From NCBI RefSeq assembly GCF_964019545.1, contig NZ_OZ026451.1, positions 925,001 to 989,000 on the forward strand: a stretch of DNA of 64,000 nucleotides, written 5' to 3'. A program made the position numbers and the translations under genes. Below the pieces are notes generated by a model, which saw only the letters and a list, made by a program, of their open reading frames with translations, did no database searches and was not told the DNA's origin. The stretch comes from Rickettsiella endosymbiont of Xylota segnis (GTDB lineage: Bacteria > Pseudomonadota > Gammaproteobacteria > Diplorickettsiales > Diplorickettsiaceae). Shown in pieces: positions 35,458 through 45,237 of the stretch (positions are counted from its first letter, which is position 1; the number at the start of each line of letters is the position of its first letter).

Positions 35458-36906
35458 TCATCCAGCGGCCATGTTAGAGCGCAGGGTATGAAAGTTCTGT
35501 TCTAACAACACCTGACAGGCATCATGAATATCTTCACAATCCGCTTTTTTCCGAAAAAAAGATTGTTGAAAAGCTTGTGATTTAGGAATAGATTCTTTAC
35601 CTGTTTCTTCCGTAAAAATTAATTTCCATAACTTATTATTTTTATTATTCAAATGTAATTTAACTGAACAATCGTCGCCCTGTCTCATGACTTGCAATTG
35701 ATTTTTTAATCCACGTATGTATTCTTGCACGATACCTACAGTCTTAGGGTCATCTTTTATTTCCGAAAGATCTTCCTGTAAAGACACTGACAGTTGTATT
35801 ATTAACGCTATTTTGTCTGGCTTATCTTTTAAAAGTTCTTGAGCATCTTGAATTAAACCATCAATTTTTTTTTGAATTTTTGCTTTTTCTGAAAAAAACC
35901 AAAATCGCGAAGTTGAATTATTTTCTAATTTGGTTTGTAACTGAATAATTTTTACAATAGTTTCTTTTAACAGATAAATACGATTACCTTCAGGGTCGTT
36001 GTTACTGAGTCTGGCAGTACGACATTTTCTGTAATAATAATTATTATTTGCAACATCGATGAATGCATTCTCTTGCGGTAATTGAGCCACAGCAGGTTCG
36101 GGTACACCGCTACCTTTTACATAATAGTAAATAGCCTTGGTCACATCGATTATTAGAAAAATGCTCGCTATGCCAAGCATGGCCCAAAACCAAGGTCCGC
36201 TCACTAAACCTAGGCTCAACAAGCTTAAAATAAGTGTTATGGGCACTGCAACTATTAAGATCTCACGATGTTTCTTGAGGTTATTTTCGTATTGCTTTTT
36301 TAGCCAAACCTGATCGAGAGCACTATTAGCGTTTTTAAAATTAATAAAACTAAAACCTAAAGTAAAAAAACTAATTGCAAGTTTCGACAAACTATAAATA
36401 AGAAAAAAAATTTTGATGTTATGGTAAAGAGCTAGATTTATGAATGCTATGCCATGCGCCAGCGTCACAATCATGAAAGCCAGCATCAACAAGGAAATTA
36501 ATACTTTAAAAACAGCATATAAAAATTTGGTTACTTCAACTAGATTTTTGTTACCTTGATCAGAAAAATAATCAATGATCGTTAAAAAAGCTCTAAAAAA
36601 ATGTAGGAAATATAAAAAAATATATAAGCCTTCAAATGCACCTAAATAAGCGCCATGCAGAATAGCTTTAAGCCATTCATCAATTTTATTTTCCTTAAGC
36701 CAATTTTTGGTAATACTGCCGAAGCGTTTTAACACGAGCAGGATCAGCCGCCAAAGAGAAATGGAAGCGATAGATCGATATATTTCTTGTAACTGAAATA
36801 AGATAGCTCTGTTTAAGCGCCGCAATTTTTCTAAAGCTAAATAAACTTTAAGCTCGGCAATCTTAAATTCTAAAAGAAACCATTCGCTAAGCACAGTAAT
36901 AGGCAT
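35458..36906 (-). CDS. Multi-pass membrane protein of unknown function (paralogue of next gene)
   Basis: 482 residues, family not recognised. Hydrophobic segments lie near 95-120, 125-155, 165-185, 220-255; a long hydrophilic helical C-terminal half (290-480) ends with the motif FQQSFFRKKADCEDIHDACQ. The same plan and a related end (FYQSFWKKVGACEAISQAFR) occur in the neighbouring gene, so the two are a diverged tandem pair. Lineage-restricted membrane proteins of this kind are common among Dot/Icm substrates, but nothing here proves secretion. Confidence 0.6.
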   Translation of the reverse strand: MPITVLSEWFLLEFKIAELKVYLALEKLRRLNRAILFQLQEIYRSIASISLWRLILLVLKRFGSITKNWLKENKIDEWLKAILHGAYLGAFEGLYIFLYFLHFFRAFLTIIDYFSDQGNKNLVEVTKFLYAVFKVLISLLMLAFMIVTLAHGIAFINLALYHNIKIFFLIYSLSKLAISFFTLGFSFINFKNANSALDQVWLKKQYENNLKKHREILIVAVPITLILSLLSLGLVSGPWFWAMLGIASIFLIIDVTKAIYYYVKGSGVPEPAVAQLPQENAFIDVANNNYYYRKCRTARLSNNDPEGNRIYLLKETIVKIIQLQTKLENNSTSRFWFFSEKAKIQKKIDGLIQDAQELLKDKPDKIALIIQLSVSLQEDLSEIKDDPKTVGIVQEYIRGLKNQLQVMRQGDDCSVKLHLNNKNNKLWKLIFTEETGKESIPKSQAFQQSFFRKKADCEDIHDACQVLLEQNFHTLRSNMAAG

Positions 36907-37025
36907 AATCTACTCTATGACATGTTTCTTAATTACATACTTGAGAGTATGAAGCGGCTTATTATAGTTAAGTTTCCTTTTACTATCCTTAACACCACAA
37001 CAAATAATTTTTTGATTTAATTAGC

Positions 37026-38480
37026 TCAAATAGGCCTCCAGGATGGATTGGATAGACTTATCTGCTCCTCTATGTTTCGCGACACCCGAAATGCCTGTGA
37101 GATCGCTTCGCAGGCACCCACCTTTTTCCAAAAAGATTGATAAAATGCTTTGGGTTTAACAATTTCTGCTTGTTGAACCCGTTTTTCTTGCTCGGCTAAA
37201 CCAACTAAGTGACCTAAGATTTTTTGTAGTTCAAGATCTCCTAAAACCCCGGCTCTTTTATTTTCGAGCAAATCGCTGCTGGCAAGAATAAGTTCGATTA
37301 AATCTTGGAGATTATCCGTATTTAAGCTCCAAGCTAATTCACGCAGTAAATACTCTTCTTTGATCTCAAACTTTTCTTCGAGTGAAAAAAATCGACTTAC
37401 TAAGCCTAATTTTGCAGTTTTTGCTCTTTTACTTCTTAATTGCAGTATTTTTAGCAAAGTTACTTTTAAAAGTAGTTTTTTATTGGCTTTAATGACATCG
37501 TTTAGCTGAGGGAATTTTTCTGAAACTTGTGTCTGTAAATAATAAGTGGGCGAAAATGTTTGATAATAGTCGCGACTGGTTTGATCAAAGCGTGCATTTA
37601 ATTGTTCCTCATCAAGATTAGCCGGTTCAGGATCCGCTACATAAACACCATAAAAATAATAATAAATAGTTAATAAGACATCTTGGGTACTGAGCACTAT
37701 CAACGCACCCACTACTGCTGAGACGCCTAAACTCGGCGCCGTAGCAATGACTAGCAAAACGACTAAATTTAGACCGAACAACAATAAAATTTTTTTTATG
37801 GTTGTAATCTTATCCCTTTTCGTCCATGCATTTTCGCTAGCTGTCCGCTTATTTTGAGCAATTCTATAGCTGAAATAAAATGCGCTTGCGAGTACGGCCA
37901 CGCATATCAATACATCAACCAACAACAGCAACGGGTTAGTCCATATTAAAATGCTTGCACCCGCGTTAAATAGGCAGGTTAATAATACAAACAATAGGCC
38001 GCCACTGAGCAGGCTAACATGTTTAGTGATATTATCGCGATAGTATGCACGCCTCCATTGCTGTTCCAGGGAATTTTTATCGATTTTCAAGTAGGAAACC
38101 GTACTGATGAACAAAACTATTGAACTATGAATAAGCTTCAGAATACTGTATGCAAAAAACGAGCTTACTAATACCGCCGGTAAAGAAACAAGTCCACATC
38201 CAAGTAAAATTAAGGCAATAACAGCTATCGATACTTTAAATACCGCAAATAATAGCTTAAATGTATCACCTAAATTTTTATTTTTAGTTTTGTTAAAATA
38301 GCTATATATCCTCAACCCTGCTCTTGTCAGATGTAAGATATAGAGGCTAAACGTAAATGGAAGTGGAAGTTTAGTCAGGTATTTAGCGATAGTTTCGAGG
38401 CGCTTCAAGACGAACGACATGGCCCGCCAAAACTCAGTGGTAGTGATGTGTTTCTTTATGCTAGAAACAATCATGGGCAT
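37026..38480 (-). CDS. Multi-pass membrane protein of unknown function (paralogue of previous gene)
   Basis: 484 residues. Begins MPMIVSSIKKHI; hydrophobic segments near 80-125, 150-200 and 220-270, then a hydrophilic helical C-terminal half with FYQSFWKKVGACEAIS at about 447-462. It shares order of segments, the charged LEQQWRR / LDQVWLKKQ step after the first membrane group, a PEPA motif before the soluble half and the C-terminal motif with the gene at 35458. No known domain. Confidence 0.6.
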   Translation of the reverse strand: MPMIVSSIKKHITTTEFWRAMSFVLKRLETIAKYLTKLPLPFTFSLYILHLTRAGLRIYSYFNKTKNKNLGDTFKLLFAVFKVSIAVIALILLGCGLVSLPAVLVSSFFAYSILKLIHSSIVLFISTVSYLKIDKNSLEQQWRRAYYRDNITKHVSLLSGGLLFVLLTCLFNAGASILIWTNPLLLLVDVLICVAVLASAFYFSYRIAQNKRTASENAWTKRDKITTIKKILLLFGLNLVVLLVIATAPSLGVSAVVGALIVLSTQDVLLTIYYYFYGVYVADPEPANLDEEQLNARFDQTSRDYYQTFSPTYYLQTQVSEKFPQLNDVIKANKKLLLKVTLLKILQLRSKRAKTAKLGLVSRFFSLEEKFEIKEEYLLRELAWSLNTDNLQDLIELILASSDLLENKRAGVLGDLELQKILGHLVGLAEQEKRVQQAEIVKPKAFYQSFWKKVGACEAISQAFRVSRNIEEQISLSNPSWRPI

Positions 38481-38624
38481 TAAGCTTATTTACCTCCTAA
38501 AAGGAAGGCCGGCATTATACTAAATTTTTTTAAAAATTACTTGTTAAATATTAAATTTTTTATTTATCTCATATTTTTTCATAAAAGCTTGTTAAACTAG
38601 CCAGAATCTTATTAAAATACCCAC

Positions 38625-39863
38625 ATGTCACTTATTTCTCCGACTCCTTTATTTGATAGTTTAAAATTTATCGATCCAAAAAATAATCTTAACCATTTTC
38701 CGGTGTTGACACATGATAAGCCTTATGCCGGCCAAGATTATTCTCAAGCCTTACAGTTTCTATATAGTTATCGCGGTAGCGAGGCTACATTTAATGCGTA
38801 TCGACGTGAAATTGAACGTTTATTACAATGGAGCTGGTTTGTTTTAGGAAAATCGATTAAAGAACTGCGCCGCGACGACTTTGAATCCTTTATAGAATTC
38901 TGTCAGCAGCCTCCTAAACATTGGATCGGCGTTAAAACCGTAGCACGTTATTTCACACATCAGGGCCAGAGAACTCCGCACCCTGATTGGCGACCCTTTG
39001 TCGCTACCATTAATAAAATGGCCAGTCAGCAAGGCATCATGCCGGATATAAAAAAATATGCCTTATCCCAAAAAGCCTTACAAGCAATTTTTGCAGTATG
39101 CGGAAGTTTTTATAATTATCTGATTCAAGAAGACTATATTCATTTCAATCCAGTCGCACAGATTCGACAAAAAAGTAAATTCATACGACAACAAAAAAGC
39201 AATCATCAAGTACGTCGCTTAAGTGAATTACAATGGTCCTACGTGATAGAAACCGCAGAAATGCTCTTTGAACAAAAACCGGATCTGCATAATAGAACCT
39301 TATTTATTATGAAAGCTTTGTATGGCATGTATCTACGGATTTCTGAACTCGCCGCTAGCGCACGCTGGGAACCGCAAATGGGTCATTTTCAAAAAGATAC
39401 CGATGGTAATTGGTGGTTTTTAACGGTCGGCAAGGGAAATAAAGAACGTTTAATTAGCGTCAGCGACGATATGTTAAATGCATTAAAACGTTACCGCGAA
39501 AATTTAGGGCTGATGAGTTTACCGAGCCGCGGCGAAACCACGCCTTTAATTAGTAAAGCCCGTGGTCAAGCTGCACTACATAGTACTCGGCAAATTCGCT
39601 GTATCGTCAAAACTTGTTTTGACGAGGCTTTTGCACGTATGGTTAAAGACGGTCTCAAAGACGAAGCAATAGAATTAAAAACCGCAACCGTACATTGGTT
39701 ACGTCACACGGGAATTTCCGAAGATGTCAAACATCGTCCCCGTGAACATGTACGTGATGATGCGGGGCATAGCTCTAGTGCGATTACTGATCAATATATC
39801 GATGTCGAAATGCGTGCGCGTCATGCTTCCGCCAAGAAGAAAAAATTAGATCCCCTTGCGTAA
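38625..39863 (+). CDS. Tyrosine recombinase (phage-integrase family)
   Basis: 412 residues. N-terminal SAM-like core-binding region (40-190: YRREIERLLQW, FNPVAQIRQKSK), then the catalytic domain with Arg in MYLRISELAASARW (about 245), HWLRHTGISED (His, Arg; about 364) and GHSSSAITDQYIDVEM with the nucleophile Tyr (about 387). A long insertion lies between core blocks. Complete and without nearby attachment repeats or phage genes, it may be a domesticated or solitary integrase. Confidence 0.82.
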   Translation: MSLISPTPLFDSLKFIDPKNNLNHFPVLTHDKPYAGQDYSQALQFLYSYRGSEATFNAYRREIERLLQWSWFVLGKSIKELRRDDFESFIEFCQQPPKHWIGVKTVARYFTHQGQRTPHPDWRPFVATINKMASQQGIMPDIKKYALSQKALQAIFAVCGSFYNYLIQEDYIHFNPVAQIRQKSKFIRQQKSNHQVRRLSELQWSYVIETAEMLFEQKPDLHNRTLFIMKALYGMYLRISELAASARWEPQMGHFQKDTDGNWWFLTVGKGNKERLISVSDDMLNALKRYRENLGLMSLPSRGETTPLISKARGQAALHSTRQIRCIVKTCFDEAFARMVKDGLKDEAIELKTATVHWLRHTGISEDVKHRPREHVRDDAGHSSSAITDQYIDVEMRARHASAKKKKLDPLA

Positions 39864-39872
39864 TCTCCTATT

Positions 39873-39912
39873 AAGTGTCATTGGGAACGCATAGCGAGGC
39901 GAGACAATCTAT
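39873..39912. repeat. Short dispersed palindromic repeat
   Basis: GTGTCATTGGGAACGCATAGCGAGGCGAGACAATCT (from about 39877) resembles the elements at 2690 and 34455. It lies between the convergent recombinase and hemF. Confidence 0.45.
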
Positions 39913-39924
39913 ACAACCCAGCGA

Positions 39925-40842
39925 TTAAGCCAACCAATCTCTAGCGGCCAAAAATTTTTCAGTTAATTTCGCTTCATTAGAGCCAGGCTCCGGCTGCCAA
40001 TTATATTGCCAATTCGCTTGTGGCGGCAATGAGGTCAATATTGATTCTACACGCCCGCCACTTTGTAAACCAAATAAAGTCCCGCGATCATAAATCAGAT
40101 TAAATTCTACATAGCGACTGCGTCGATATGCTTGAAATTGACGTTCACGCTCACCATAAGCAGTGTCTTTACGCAGTTTCAGTATCGGAAGATAGGCTAA
40201 TAAAAAATGATCACCGACACTTTTAATAAACTCAAAACATTGCTTAAAATCCCATTGATTGAGATCATCAAAAAATAGTCCACCAATACCGCGTGCCTCT
40301 TGCCGATGCTTTAAATAAAAATAATCATCACAATTTTTTTTGTATTGCGGATAAAGTTCTAAACCAAAGGGATCACAGCTTTGTTTAGCGATAAGATGCC
40401 AATGGCGACAATCTTCTAAAAAAGGATAATAGGGTGTTAAATCAAAACCACCACCAAACCACCATTGTGCGGCTTGCTGATCAGTATCGGAAACCGCAAT
40501 AAAACGCAAATTCATATGTACGGTGGGCACATAAGGATTGCGTGGATGTAAAACTAAAGAAATTCCGGTTGCTTGAAATGCAGCAGCTGTTAGATCAGGA
40601 TGACGTTGGCTGGCACTAGGAGGTAAAGCAGCACCAAAGACATGCGAAAAATTAACTGCACCGCGTTCGATCACCGCCCCTTCACTCAAAACACAGGTTT
40701 TGCCGCCACCACCTTCGTTGCGTATCCAATCATCAATCAAAAATTTTCCTTGTTGTTCTTCATTTTCTAAACTCAAACAAATTTTAGTTTGCAATGCGAG
40801 CAAATAATCTTTGATTGTCGGAATAATTACGTCATAATTCAT
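39925..40842 (-). CDS. hemF: Oxygen-dependent coproporphyrinogen III oxidase
   Basis: HemF decarboxylates coproporphyrinogen III to protoporphyrinogen IX with O2. Motifs: [23 protein letters not shown] segment near 43-62, VHMNLRFI near 107, [20 protein letters not shown] near 126 and [22 protein letters not shown] near 242, all typical. Length 305 is normal. It is divergent from hemJ, the next pathway step. Confidence 0.97.
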   Translation of the reverse strand: MNYDVIIPTIKDYLLALQTKICLSLENEEQQGKFLIDDWIRNEGGGGKTCVLSEGAVIERGAVNFSHVFGAALPPSASQRHPDLTAAAFQATGISLVLHPRNPYVPTVHMNLRFIAVSDTDQQAAQWWFGGGFDLTPYYPFLEDCRHWHLIAKQSCDPFGLELYPQYKKNCDDYFYLKHRQEARGIGGLFFDDLNQWDFKQCFEFIKSVGDHFLLAYLPILKLRKDTAYGERERQFQAYRRSRYVEFNLIYDRGTLFGLQSGGRVESILTSLPPQANWQYNWQPEPGSNEAKLTEKFLAARDWLA

Positions 40843-40894
40843 AATAAAGTTTTTTGCTTAAAATTAAATTATCAATAAAAACTTGGAGCACTAC

Positions 40895-41323
40895 ATGCCT
40901 TGGATTAAAGCATTGCATATTATCGCCATGGTCGCTTGGTTTGCAGGTTTATTTTATTTACCGCGCTTATTTGTTTACCATGCCGATGCCAAAGATAGGA
41001 TCAGTATTGAACGCTTTAAGATCATGGAACATCGTCTTTACTATTATATTATGGTACCAGCGGCTTTATTAACCCTTTTATTTGGATTAATTTTGTTTAG
41101 CTATTCCGCCAACTATTATGCTGGAGCGACTTGGATGCAACTAAAATTAGCTTTAGTGGCTATATTAATCCTATTTCACCTCTATTGTGGAAAATGCTTA
41201 CGCGATTTTAAGCTTGAAAATAATCAACACTCCAGCTTTTTTTATCGTTGGCTGAATGAGTTCCCCACCTTATTGCTCATTGCCATCGTCATCGTCGCAG
41301 AGGTACACCCTTTTAGTTTATAA
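40895..41323 (+). CDS. hemJ: Protoporphyrinogen IX oxidase, HemJ type
   Basis: A small membrane protein (142 residues, four membrane helices) that oxidises protoporphyrinogen IX. HIIAMVAWFAGLFYLPRLFV near residue 8 carries the conserved His, and MEHRLYYYIMVPA near 47 the second signature. The ATG at 40895 was chosen because TTGGAG lies seven bases ahead. Its end overlaps the rubredoxin gene by six bases on the opposite strand. Confidence 0.9.
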   Translation: MPWIKALHIIAMVAWFAGLFYLPRLFVYHADAKDRISIERFKIMEHRLYYYIMVPAALLTLLFGLILFSYSANYYAGATWMQLKLALVAILILFHLYCGKCLRDFKLENNQHSSFFYRWLNEFPTLLLIAIVIVAEVHPFSL

Positions 41324-41503
41324 CTCTACCATCTCAAAATCTTCTTTCAGCGCACCACATTCAGGACAACGCCAGGTTAGTGGTACATCCTCCCAACGGG
41401 TTCCAGGTAGAATTCCATCTTCTTCCCAGCCTTTCTCCTCATCGTAAACGTAACCACAAAGTAAACACATGTATTTTCTAAAAACTTTTGCGTCTGCTGT
41501 CAT
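41318..41503 (-). CDS. rubA: Rubredoxin
   Basis: A 61-residue one-iron electron carrier. The two Cys pairs CLLCG (about 13-17) and CPECG (about 46-50) bind iron; YVYDEEKGWEEDGI, PGTRWEDVP and the end FEMVEL complete the family pattern. GAGTGG lies before the ATG. Confidence 0.95.
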   Translation of the reverse strand: MTADAKVFRKYMCLLCGYVYDEEKGWEEDGILPGTRWEDVPLTWRCPECGALKEDFEMVEL

Positions 41504-41759
41504 TTTCCCACTCTTTATAAATTAACTCATTAAAATTTACTATTAGAATTACCCACTAAGAAATATAAAGAAATTATTTCTTTTTAGCAAAGTTTTTAAG
41601 CGGTTTTACCCCATAAGTTCCATTTTCAGCCAAATCCACAGCTTCTATTGCAGATCACGGCTATTCGCAGCGGTCTAGAAAAGAATGATAAGGGTCGTAA
41701 TATTTTGTTAGAAAAACATTGCTCGCGCAAGGGCGGCTGCTAGTGTAATTTTTTATAAC
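41504..41759. other. Gap with a short relic
   Basis: On the minus strand, EAVDLAENGTYGVKPLKNF ends at a TAA near 41577; it reads like the last 25 residues of a lost gene. The remainder shows nothing. Confidence 0.35.
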
Positions 41760-42755
41760 TTATTTTTCAATAGTAAATAGAGCGCGAACGAATTCCTGTG
41801 CCGAAAAAACTTGTAGATCATCAATACCTTCACCCAAACCGACAAAACGGATCGGCAACGCTAATTTTTTAGCGATGGCAAAAATCACTCCTCCTTTGGC
41901 AGTACCATCTAATTTAGTCAGCATCAAACTGGTTAAAGATATTGCCTCATCAAAAGCTTCAGCTTGCAATAAAGCATTTTGACCGGTGCCAGCATCCAGT
42001 ATTAACATAATTTCGTGTGGTGCTGTTGCATCTAATTTACTAATGACTTTTTTAACTTTTTGTAATTCTTGCATTAAATTATGTTTGGTATGCAAACGTC
42101 CGGCGGTATCAGCAATTAACACATCTATATTTCTCGCTTGCGCCGCTTGAAAAGCATCATAAATAACTGAAGCGCTATCCGCACCCTGATGTTGAGCAAC
42201 GATCGGGATATGATTGCGTTCTGCCCAAATCATTAATTGTTCAGTTGCTGCTGCACGAAACGTATCACCTGCGGCTAACATCACTTGCTTCCCTTGCTTC
42301 TGCAAGTAATGGGCTAGTTTGCCAATACTCGTCGTTTTACCAACACCATTAACTCCTACCACTAATATAACAGTAGGTTTATGTGCAGAATTAATCACTA
42401 ATTCCTGTTCACAGGGTTGCAGTAATTCACCTAATTGGTGTTGCAATACATCCCATACCGCCTGACCATCTGCTAATTGATTACGAGCCAGCTTCAACGT
42501 TAAATGTTGAATAATTTCTTGTGTCACCGTGGGGCCGACATCCGCTGTTAACAGTAAATCTTCAAGTTCCTCAATTAATGCGGTATCAACCTTTTTTTTA
42601 CCTAATACTAAATTAGCAAGATTTTCAGTGAGTTGCTGGCGCGTTTTCTGTAAACTATTTTTTATGCGATTAAAAAAACTATTTTTATTGCTCAATGAAC
42701 CTTCTTGATTAGGAACATCGGGTTGAGGTTCTTTGCGTTTTAAAAATTTAAACAT
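41760..42755 (-). CDS. ftsY: Signal recognition particle receptor FtsY
   Basis: FtsY docks SRP-ribosome complexes at the inner membrane. The N-terminal acidic A region is very short (about 25 residues); the NG domain follows with GVNGVGKTTSIGKLA (G1, about 134), DTFRAAA, DTAGR (G3, about 216) and TKLDGTAKGG (G4, about 278). Length 331. It is divergent from rsmD, the common ftsY/rsmD neighbourhood. Confidence 0.97.
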   Translation of the reverse strand: MFKFLKRKEPQPDVPNQEGSLSNKNSFFNRIKNSLQKTRQQLTENLANLVLGKKKVDTALIEELEDLLLTADVGPTVTQEIIQHLTLKLARNQLADGQAVWDVLQHQLGELLQPCEQELVINSAHKPTVILVVGVNGVGKTTSIGKLAHYLQKQGKQVMLAAGDTFRAAATEQLMIWAERNHIPIVAQHQGADSASVIYDAFQAAQARNIDVLIADTAGRLHTKHNLMQELQKVKKVISKLDATAPHEIMLILDAGTGQNALLQAEAFDEAISLTSLMLTKLDGTAKGGVIFAIAKKLALPIRFVGLGEGIDDLQVFSAQEFVRALFTIEK

Positions 42756-42859
42756 AGTCTATACTCACAGCAATTGGGGGTTTGACAAGTGCTGCGCGAT
42801 CATACAACAATTTATGTGTTTACAACATAAAACATTTATTTATTTAAATTGTATTTTTT

Positions 42860-43432
42860 ATGAAAAAAGGTGAAGTAAGGATCATTGGTGGACAATGGCG
42901 CGGCAGAAAACTGCATTTCCCAGCTATGCCGGATTTACGTCCGACACCGAATCGCATCCGAGAAACATTATTTAATTGGTTAACTCCCTATCTGGCCGAT
43001 GCTTATTGTTTAGATTTGTTCGCAGGTAGCGGTGCTTTAGGGTTTGAAGCACTGTCACGTCACGCTAAATCAGTTTGCTTTATCGAACAATCGAAGCTAT
43101 TAGTTTCCTATTTAAAAACTCAGCTAAAGCAGTTTAGCGTAGAAAACCGTGCCCAGGTTTATCAGGCTCAATTTCCTTTTGTCGCAACACAATTATTTAA
43201 ATCAAAAAAACCTCTATTTAATATTGTCTTTTTGGATCCGCCTTTTCATCAAAATTTGCTAGGCTCGGCGTGCGCCTGGTTAATCAAAGAAGGTCTATTA
43301 GCCTCTGAAAGCATGATTTATATGGAAACCGCAGCCAGCATTGAACCACTTTTATTGCCCGAAAATTGGGAGATTCAGCACTGTAAAACAGCCGGCCAGG
43401 TGCAATATGCTTTAATTAAATCGAACCTATAA
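42860..43432 (+). CDS. rsmD: 16S rRNA (guanine-N2-)-methyltransferase RsmD
   Basis: RsmD methylates G966 of 16S rRNA. Motifs: RIIGGQWRGRKLHFP (7-21), RPTPNRIRETLFNWL (about 28-42), LDLFAGSGALGFEALSR (SAM binding, about 52-68) and VFLDPPF (catalytic, about 124-130). Length 190 is normal. Confidence 0.96.
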   Translation: MKKGEVRIIGGQWRGRKLHFPAMPDLRPTPNRIRETLFNWLTPYLADAYCLDLFAGSGALGFEALSRHAKSVCFIEQSKLLVSYLKTQLKQFSVENRAQVYQAQFPFVATQLFKSKKPLFNIVFLDPPFHQNLLGSACAWLIKEGLLASESMIYMETAASIEPLLLPENWEIQHCKTAGQVQYALIKSNL

Positions 43433-43511
43433 AAGCATGACTTGACTTTATATTACCATCTTGCTTCAATGCAGAGGTAGGTTACAGAATTTTATCTAAA
43501 ACAAGATAAGC

Positions 43512-43991
43512 ATGAAAAAAATAACAGTCGCGCTTTTTGTGAGTCTACTATCCGGGTGTGCTTCACAAAATTTACCTAACTCCATCACCCCTTCACTTAA
43601 TGGCTCAGATGATGCCTCGGTTAAGCTAGCTGAAGCAGCACGTTCGGTGAGTCAATCATTAAATGAATTAAAAGAATTAGAAAAAGCTTCTAGTCCTCCG
43701 ATCAGCAAACCATTGCCTTATCCTAGCTCTTCTGGATTAGAGAAAACTATTGCTTCGGTCGATTGGTCAGGTCCTGTAGAACCCCTATTACAACGTATCG
43801 CCAAGCTTGCCAACTACCATTTAGAAATCATTGGAAAACTTCCAGCGGTTCCTGTTTTAGTGACTATTTCCTCACAAAATACACCACTAAATTATATCAT
43901 CCGTAACGCCAATCTTCAGGCAGGAAAAAAAGCCAATATTATTGTCTATCCCGGTATTAAGACTATAGAACTACGCTATGCTAAATATTAA
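43512..43991 (+). CDS. dotD: Dot/Icm type IVB secretion outer-membrane lipoprotein DotD
   Basis: DotD with DotC and DotH forms the outer-membrane ring of the Dot/Icm machine. The 159-residue product has a lipoprotein signal (KKITVALFVSLLSGC, Cys16), a Ser/Pro-rich linker and a C-terminal N0-type domain (about 78-159: VDWSGPVEPLLQRIAKLANY, PVLVTISSQNTPLNYIIRNA). Its stop overlaps an ATG that opens the frame running into dotC. Confidence 0.9.
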   Translation: MKKITVALFVSLLSGCASQNLPNSITPSLNGSDDASVKLAEAARSVSQSLNELKELEKASSPPISKPLPYPSSSGLEKTIASVDWSGPVEPLLQRIAKLANYHLEIIGKLPAVPVLVTISSQNTPLNYIIRNANLQAGKKANIIVYPGIKTIELRYAKY

Positions 43992-44031
43992 ACTTAAGTA
44001 TTTCTACAATTTATTTCAAAATGCGAAGCGT

Positions 44032-44400
44032 AGTTACTCGCAGCAATTGAGTTTTCGTCAAGGCGCTAAGAAAATGAGCAACCGGAATGTAATCAAGATA
44101 CATGAGGATTGTGAATTGAGCGGCAACACAGACAAAAATTCCAGTACAAAGAGTAGTTACTCGCAGCAATCGAGTTTTCGTCAAGGCGCTGTGAAAATAA
44201 GCAACCGGAATGTATTCAAGATACATGAGGATTTTGAATTGAGCGGCAACACAGACAAAAATTCCAGTACAAAGAGTAGTTACTCGCAGCAATGGAGTTT
44301 TTGTCTAGGCGCTATGAAAATGAGCAACCAGAATGTATGTAAGATACATGAGGATTGCGAATTGAGTGGCAACACAGACAAAAATTCCAGTGCAAAGAGT
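44032..44400 (+). repeat. Three tandem 123-bp repeats upstream of dotC
   Basis: Units 44032-44154, 44155-44277 and 44278-44400 have exactly the same length, 41 codons, and few differences. Each runs AGTTACTCGCAGCAA, GTTTTCGTCAAGGCGCT, AGCAACCGGAATGTA, AAGATACATGAGGATT, GAATTGAGCGGCAACAC, AGACAAAAATTCCAGT, AAAGAG. All three are open in the dotC frame, encoding SYSQQ...NRNVxKIHEDxELSGN. Single copies and fragments occur at 5709, 14938, 52961, 54888 and 55383. Confidence 0.93.
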
Positions 44401-45237
44401 ATACGTTTATTAGCTGGTTTAAGCCTATGTGCACTACTCAGCGCCTGCAGTACTACCCAACCTAATTATAAAACCGTTGGTAGTTTAGATAATTTAACGC
44501 AATTACAAGATTTACATGCCCAGGTCACAAAAGATAAGAAGCAGATGACTGCCTTGCGTTCACAGGCCTTACAAGATATTGCGATGAGTATAGGTGCCCA
44601 AGCGGGTTTAGCTTGGCGCTCTGAACATATTAATCAAGTATTAAGCAAAAATTCATCGCAATTAGATCGTATTTTTAATTTTAATTTAATTTTGCTCGAC
44701 CACAATGTCATCCCTCCTGTACTCGTTCAAGGAAATAATTCACTTAAGCTCTCGGATGGTCAAACTTTACGTATCGACGATCGTACTTACCAAATTATTA
44801 GTCAAGCGCGTTTCACCACCGCACCACCTCAATGGCGTAATTATATATGGATGGATTACCAACGTCCCGAATTACCTTTACCTGCTTTTTTACCGAAAAC
44901 ACCCGAAGAACGTATAATCTGGAAAAAATATGCCTCATTGGGCTGGCAGGATGGTATTAATCAAGCCAATGCTATTTTTAGTGATAACTTAGCACGTTTA
45001 ACACGTGATTACACCGGGATGGCTTTATATAGAAATTTACTATTGAAAGGTATGGTCAGTAAGCCTTTTGTTGCACATACCGATCTCGGCATCACCGGTG
45101 ATAGTTCTGATTTACATATTAACGATCAAATATTGCGTATCACTTCATTACCAAAATTACAAATGAATCCGGGTCGATGGAAATCCATCGTGACACATGA
45201 TGATGGCGATGATGACAGCACATCTACTTCCCGATGA
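44362..45237 (+). CDS. dotC: Dot/Icm lipoprotein DotC (start supplied by repeat)
   Basis: DotC is an outer-membrane lipoprotein of the Dot/Icm core, required for DotH localisation. The conserved part starts at the lipobox LLSAC and includes DNLTQLQDLHAQV, ALQDIAMSIGAQAGLAWR, VIPPVLVQG and WMDYQRPELPLPAFLPKTP. I chose TTG 44362, in the third repeat unit, with GAGG eight bases ahead; this gives a lipoprotein signal of 28 residues and 291 residues in total, close to other DotC proteins. The same frame is open from ATG 43978, which would add 128 residues of repeat-encoded sequence. No ATG exists just before the signal peptide, so the ancestral start was apparently lost. Confidence 0.85.
   Translation: MSGNTDKNSSAKSIRLLAGLSLCALLSACSTTQPNYKTVGSLDNLTQLQDLHAQVTKDKKQMTALRSQALQDIAMSIGAQAGLAWRSEHINQVLSKNSSQLDRIFNFNLILLDHNVIPPVLVQGNNSLKLSDGQTLRIDDRTYQIISQARFTTAPPQWRNYIWMDYQRPELPLPAFLPKTPEERIIWKKYASLGWQDGINQANAIFSDNLARLTRDYTGMALYRNLLLKGMVSKPFVAHTDLGITGDSSDLHINDQILRITSLPKLQMNPGRWKSIVTHDDGDDDSTSTSR

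Noticed and set aside
44011..44292. Minus-strand open frame across the 123-bp repeats
   Set aside because: It merely reads the repeat backwards, with a repeated peptide and no ribosome-binding site.
44032..44400. CRISPR array
   Set aside because: Units are 123 bp, directly abutting, without unique spacers, and no cas genes are present.
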